Of a stretch of 15,324 nt of DNA, positions 12,266-15,324 are shown in pieces. A program made the translations under genes and the position numbers. This stretch comes from Gammaproteobacteria bacterium (lineage in GTDB: Bacteria; Pseudomonadota; Gammaproteobacteria; UBA6429; Thiohalophilaceae): contig JAHEDA010000031.1 of assembly GCA_024641445.1 (NCBI GenBank), forward strand, positions 1-15,324. The letters are read 5' to 3'. Positions within the stretch are counted from its first letter, which is position 1. The number at the start of each line of letters is the position of its first letter. The notes beneath the pieces are model-generated. The model did not search any database. It saw nothing but the letters and a program-made list of their open reading frames with translations, and was not told where the DNA came from.

Positions 12266-13018
12266 ATGTTGTTACGCTTTTGTGCGCGAATACTCTGGCT
12301 CACCCTGGCATGGCTGGAGTTGGCAGTATTTACTCTGGTCCTCTATTGCCTGTCCTTTTTACCCCGCCGACTTACAGGTGGTTGGTACTTCTATTTATAC
12401 CGGCTGTGGTGCAAGACCTTCGTCAACGCGTTGGGCGTCAGCTTTCATCTACATCAGAAGAACACCAGACCAATACCCGGGCAATATATCCTGATTAGCA
12501 ATCACCCCTCGATGTTCGAGGACGTCGGCATCCCGGCGGCATTTGCCGTGCGCTCGCTTGCCAAGGCCGAGGTCGCCGACTGGTGGATCGCCGGACGCAT
12601 CACGGTAGCGGCGGGTAATTTGTATGTAAAGCGTGAAGAGCGTGAGTCACGCCGTGGCGCCGTACAGCAGATCATCAACGCGCTGCAACAGGGCAAGAAT
12701 GTGAATATCTATCCGGAGGGTGGCTGCAAGGGGCGACGCCTGTTCAGTTCGTTTCGTCATGGCGCCTTCGATATCTCACTTCAGACCGGGGTGCCAATCC
12801 TGCCAGTATTTATACACTACGAGGCGCAAGAACGTTTTGAGTGGCGTGACCCCTATACGCTTATCCAGATGTTCTGGCGTGTCATGACCAGTCCTAATGG
12901 CAATGTCAATTTTTATATCTATGATGCCCTGGAGCCGAAGGACTTTAAAACTAAGGAAGAATATAACGCGCAGGCCTATAAACTATTTCTGGAATGGCAA
13001 GCACGTTATTTGGAGTAG
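12266..13018 (+). CDS. PlsC-type acyltransferase with HX4E motif
   Basis: A 250-residue 1-acyl-glycerol-3-phosphate-acyltransferase-like protein. An N-terminal membrane helix spans about 8-32. Motif I is NHPSMFED at 79-86, where His80 is followed at +5 by Glu85 and at +6 by Asp86, not the usual HX4D. Motif II is GNLYVKR (117-123), motif III IYPEGG (148-153), motif IV VPILPV (176-181). It would transfer fatty acyl groups to a lysophospholipid or related acceptor at the inner membrane. The ATG at 12266 has AAGGGA five bases upstream; upstream in-frame sequence overlaps the promoter gap and is excluded. It may be a different LPLAT subfamily from the housekeeping PlsC. Confidence 0.85.
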   Translation: MLLRFCARILWLTLAWLELAVFTLVLYCLSFLPRRLTGGWYFYLYRLWCKTFVNALGVSFHLHQKNTRPIPGQYILISNHPSMFEDVGIPAAFAVRSLAKAEVADWWIAGRITVAAGNLYVKREERESRRGAVQQIINALQQGKNVNIYPEGGCKGRRLFSSFRHGAFDISLQTGVPILPVFIHYEAQERFEWRDPYTLIQMFWRVMTSPNGNVNFYIYDALEPKDFKTKEEYNAQAYKLFLEWQARYLE

Positions 13019-13041
13019 GTTTAAGAGTAGCCAGATCAAAC

Positions 13042-13073
13042 CTTGCCATACCCGTGCAGTCGGAAATGGCAGG
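13042..13073 (+). terminator. Weak candidate terminator between convergent genes
   Basis: In the 63-base gap between the acyltransferase and the Ddl gene, CTTGCCAT pairs with ATGGCAGG (one G-U pair) around a loop with an inner CCG/CGG pair. TATTTT follows six bases later on the plus strand. The spacing is longer than ideal. Confidence 0.3.
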
Positions 13074-13081
13074 CTGATATT

Positions 13082-14329
<1,248 letters not shown>

Positions 14330-14330
<1 letters not shown>

Positions 14331-14557
14331 TACAGTGTATCCTGCGGCAACTGTAGATAGATTGCCTCGACCTTTTCACGCGCCCACGCGGTCTTGCGTA
14401 GAAAGGTCAAACACGATTTGATGCTGGGGTCTTTCTTGAAACAGTTGATGTCCACGCGTTGGGCCAGGCCTTCCCAGCCATATACCTCCACCAACCGGGT
14501 TAGTAGCGCGACCAGGGTAATACCATGCAGGGGATTTTTGGGTTGGGGATGCGACAT
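14330..14557 (-). CDS. VF530-family DNA-binding protein
   Basis: A 75-residue VF530 (DUF2132) protein. [55 protein letters not shown] are all family-typical. VF530 from Vibrio fischeri has a small helical fold and binds DNA in vitro; biological role open. No clear ribosome binding site precedes the ATG at 14557. It is the first gene of the VF530-S4-ddl group, so the promoter should lie in the 65-base gap before it, where none is obvious. Confidence 0.88.
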
Positions 14558-14622
14558 GGGTATTCGGATCGGTATCTCGCGGGATGGTGTTAACGAGTAT
14601 TGGTGGTAATAAGTTGAGGCGA

Positions 14623-15324
14623 TTATATGTCGCGTATGGCGGAAAGAATAGTCTCGCGTAGCGCGGATTGGTCGGTTCGTGATTTCACCAGAACCGCGCT
14701 TACGCGTTGTGCGTATTCCGGGGTCACCTCCTGCGCGGAGAAAATCACGACCTGTGGTGGCTGCCCCCTGGTTTCAATCACACTCAATAGATCAAGGCCT
14801 GAGCCATCGGCCAGGCCAATATCCAGCAAGACCAGGTCAAAATCCTCCATCTCGAGTAATTCCTTCGAGGCCGAGAAAGAACTGGCCCATACCAGATCGC
14901 ATTCGCCTTGCAGCATGGTCTTGACGATGGTATGTACGTCGATCTCGTCTTCCACATGCAACACGCGCGGCGTCTTACCCGGCGATGCGACCTGCCGCAC
15001 CATGCGGATGAGGCGCTCCTGATCGATGGGTTTCTGCAACCAGTCCATCACACCTACTGCACCACCATTGAGTTCACGCCGTGTCTCATCAGCCACTGCC
15101 GAGACTACCAGAACTGGCAGGTCCTGAGTCGCCGGTTCCATCCGCAGAGTAGACAACAAGGACTTACCGCTCTCATCGGGCAACAGAATATCCAGCGTGA
15201 CCAATTTATAAGATTTTGGATTCTTGCGCAGATACTCACGCGCCTGTGCCGCCGTATAAGCGATATCCGAGTTATATCCGGCCTGAACCAACATCCGTTG
15301 CAACATGGCGGCGACATCGTGGTC
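14623..15324 (-). CDS. Tandem receiver-domain protein, N-terminal part outside window
   Basis: The visible 233 residues hold two response-regulator receiver domains. The first has [11 protein letters not shown] (phospho-acceptor Asp), VVSAVAD, and LQKPID (conserved Lys). The second starts [10 protein letters not shown], with [21 protein letters not shown] and VLVKSR. Both thus keep Asp, Ser/Thr and Lys, so both could be phosphorylated. Coding runs open to the window edge (DHDVAAMLQ upstream of the first in-window ATG), so this is the 3' part of a longer gene, most likely a hybrid histidine kinase or multi-receiver regulator. There is no output domain after the second receiver. Confidence 0.85.
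   Translation of the reverse strand, partial: DHDVAAMLQRMLVQAGYNSDIAYTAAQAREYLRKNPKSYKLVTLDILLPDESGKSLLSTLRMEPATQDLPVLVVSAVADETRRELNGGAVGVMDWLQKPIDQERLIRMVRQVASPGKTPRVLHVEDEIDVHTIVKTMLQGECDLVWASSFSASKELLEMEDFDLVLLDIGLADGSGLDLLSVIETRGQPPQVVIFSAQEVTPEYAQRVSAVLVKSRTDQSALRETILSAIRDI

Overview
The window looks like chromosomal DNA of a gammaproteobacterium. GC is somewhat above half, ribosome binding sites are of the GGAGG type, and the gene set includes homologues of the E. coli yhaJ/yqjF/yqjG/yhaK cluster, a VF530 protein, a YbcJ-like S4 protein, Ddl, MarC, a globin-coupled GGDEF protein and several PilZ proteins. The genus cannot be read from the sequence. There is no rRNA, tRNA, CRISPR array or intact transposon.

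Layout. (1) 20-3211: a LysR regulator diverges from a DoxX protein, a glutathionyl-hydroquinone reductase and a pirin, a probable electrophile or quinone stress module. (2) 3267-4584, minus strand: three small PilZ (c-di-GMP binding) proteins with a DUF4156 lipoprotein among them. (3) 4777-6902, minus strand: a short MscS-type channel, a 56-residue two-helix membrane protein, a CD-NTase-fold protein with two of three catalytic acidic residues replaced, and a small secreted protein that seems frameshifted. This is the most unusual part of the window. (4) 7060-9217: an acidic protein of unknown function, a MarC-family membrane protein, and a globin-GGDEF protein with GGAEF in place of GGDEF but an intact RxxD inhibitory site. 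(5) 9302-12093, minus strand: tandem terminators, a Met/His-rich Spy/CpxP-like periplasmic protein preceded by a 10-codon ORF with a strong ribosome binding site, then an EamA transporter, a DUF3185 protein, a GST and a 49-residue membrane protein. (6) 12266-13018: a PlsC-type acyltransferase with HX4E in place of HX4D. (7) 13082-14557, minus strand: VF530, S4 and D-Ala-D-Ala ligase genes, tightly packed. (8) 14623 to the window end: the C-terminal part of a protein with tandem receiver domains.

Theme. Nucleotide second-messenger genes are dense in the left half: three likely c-di-GMP receptors, a probably inactive cyclase that may act as a sensor, and a degenerate CD-NTase beside a mechanosensitive-type channel. 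The best candidate for an undescribed system is the MscS / 56-residue membrane protein / pseudo-CD-NTase / secreted protein group. No known CBASS effector or Cap2/Cap3 gene is present, so calling it defence would be speculation.

Starts were re-chosen from ribosome binding sites wherever the longest reading frame was not convincing. Five very short ORFs (10, 49, 56, 59 and 66 codons) are included because each has a good ribosome binding site.
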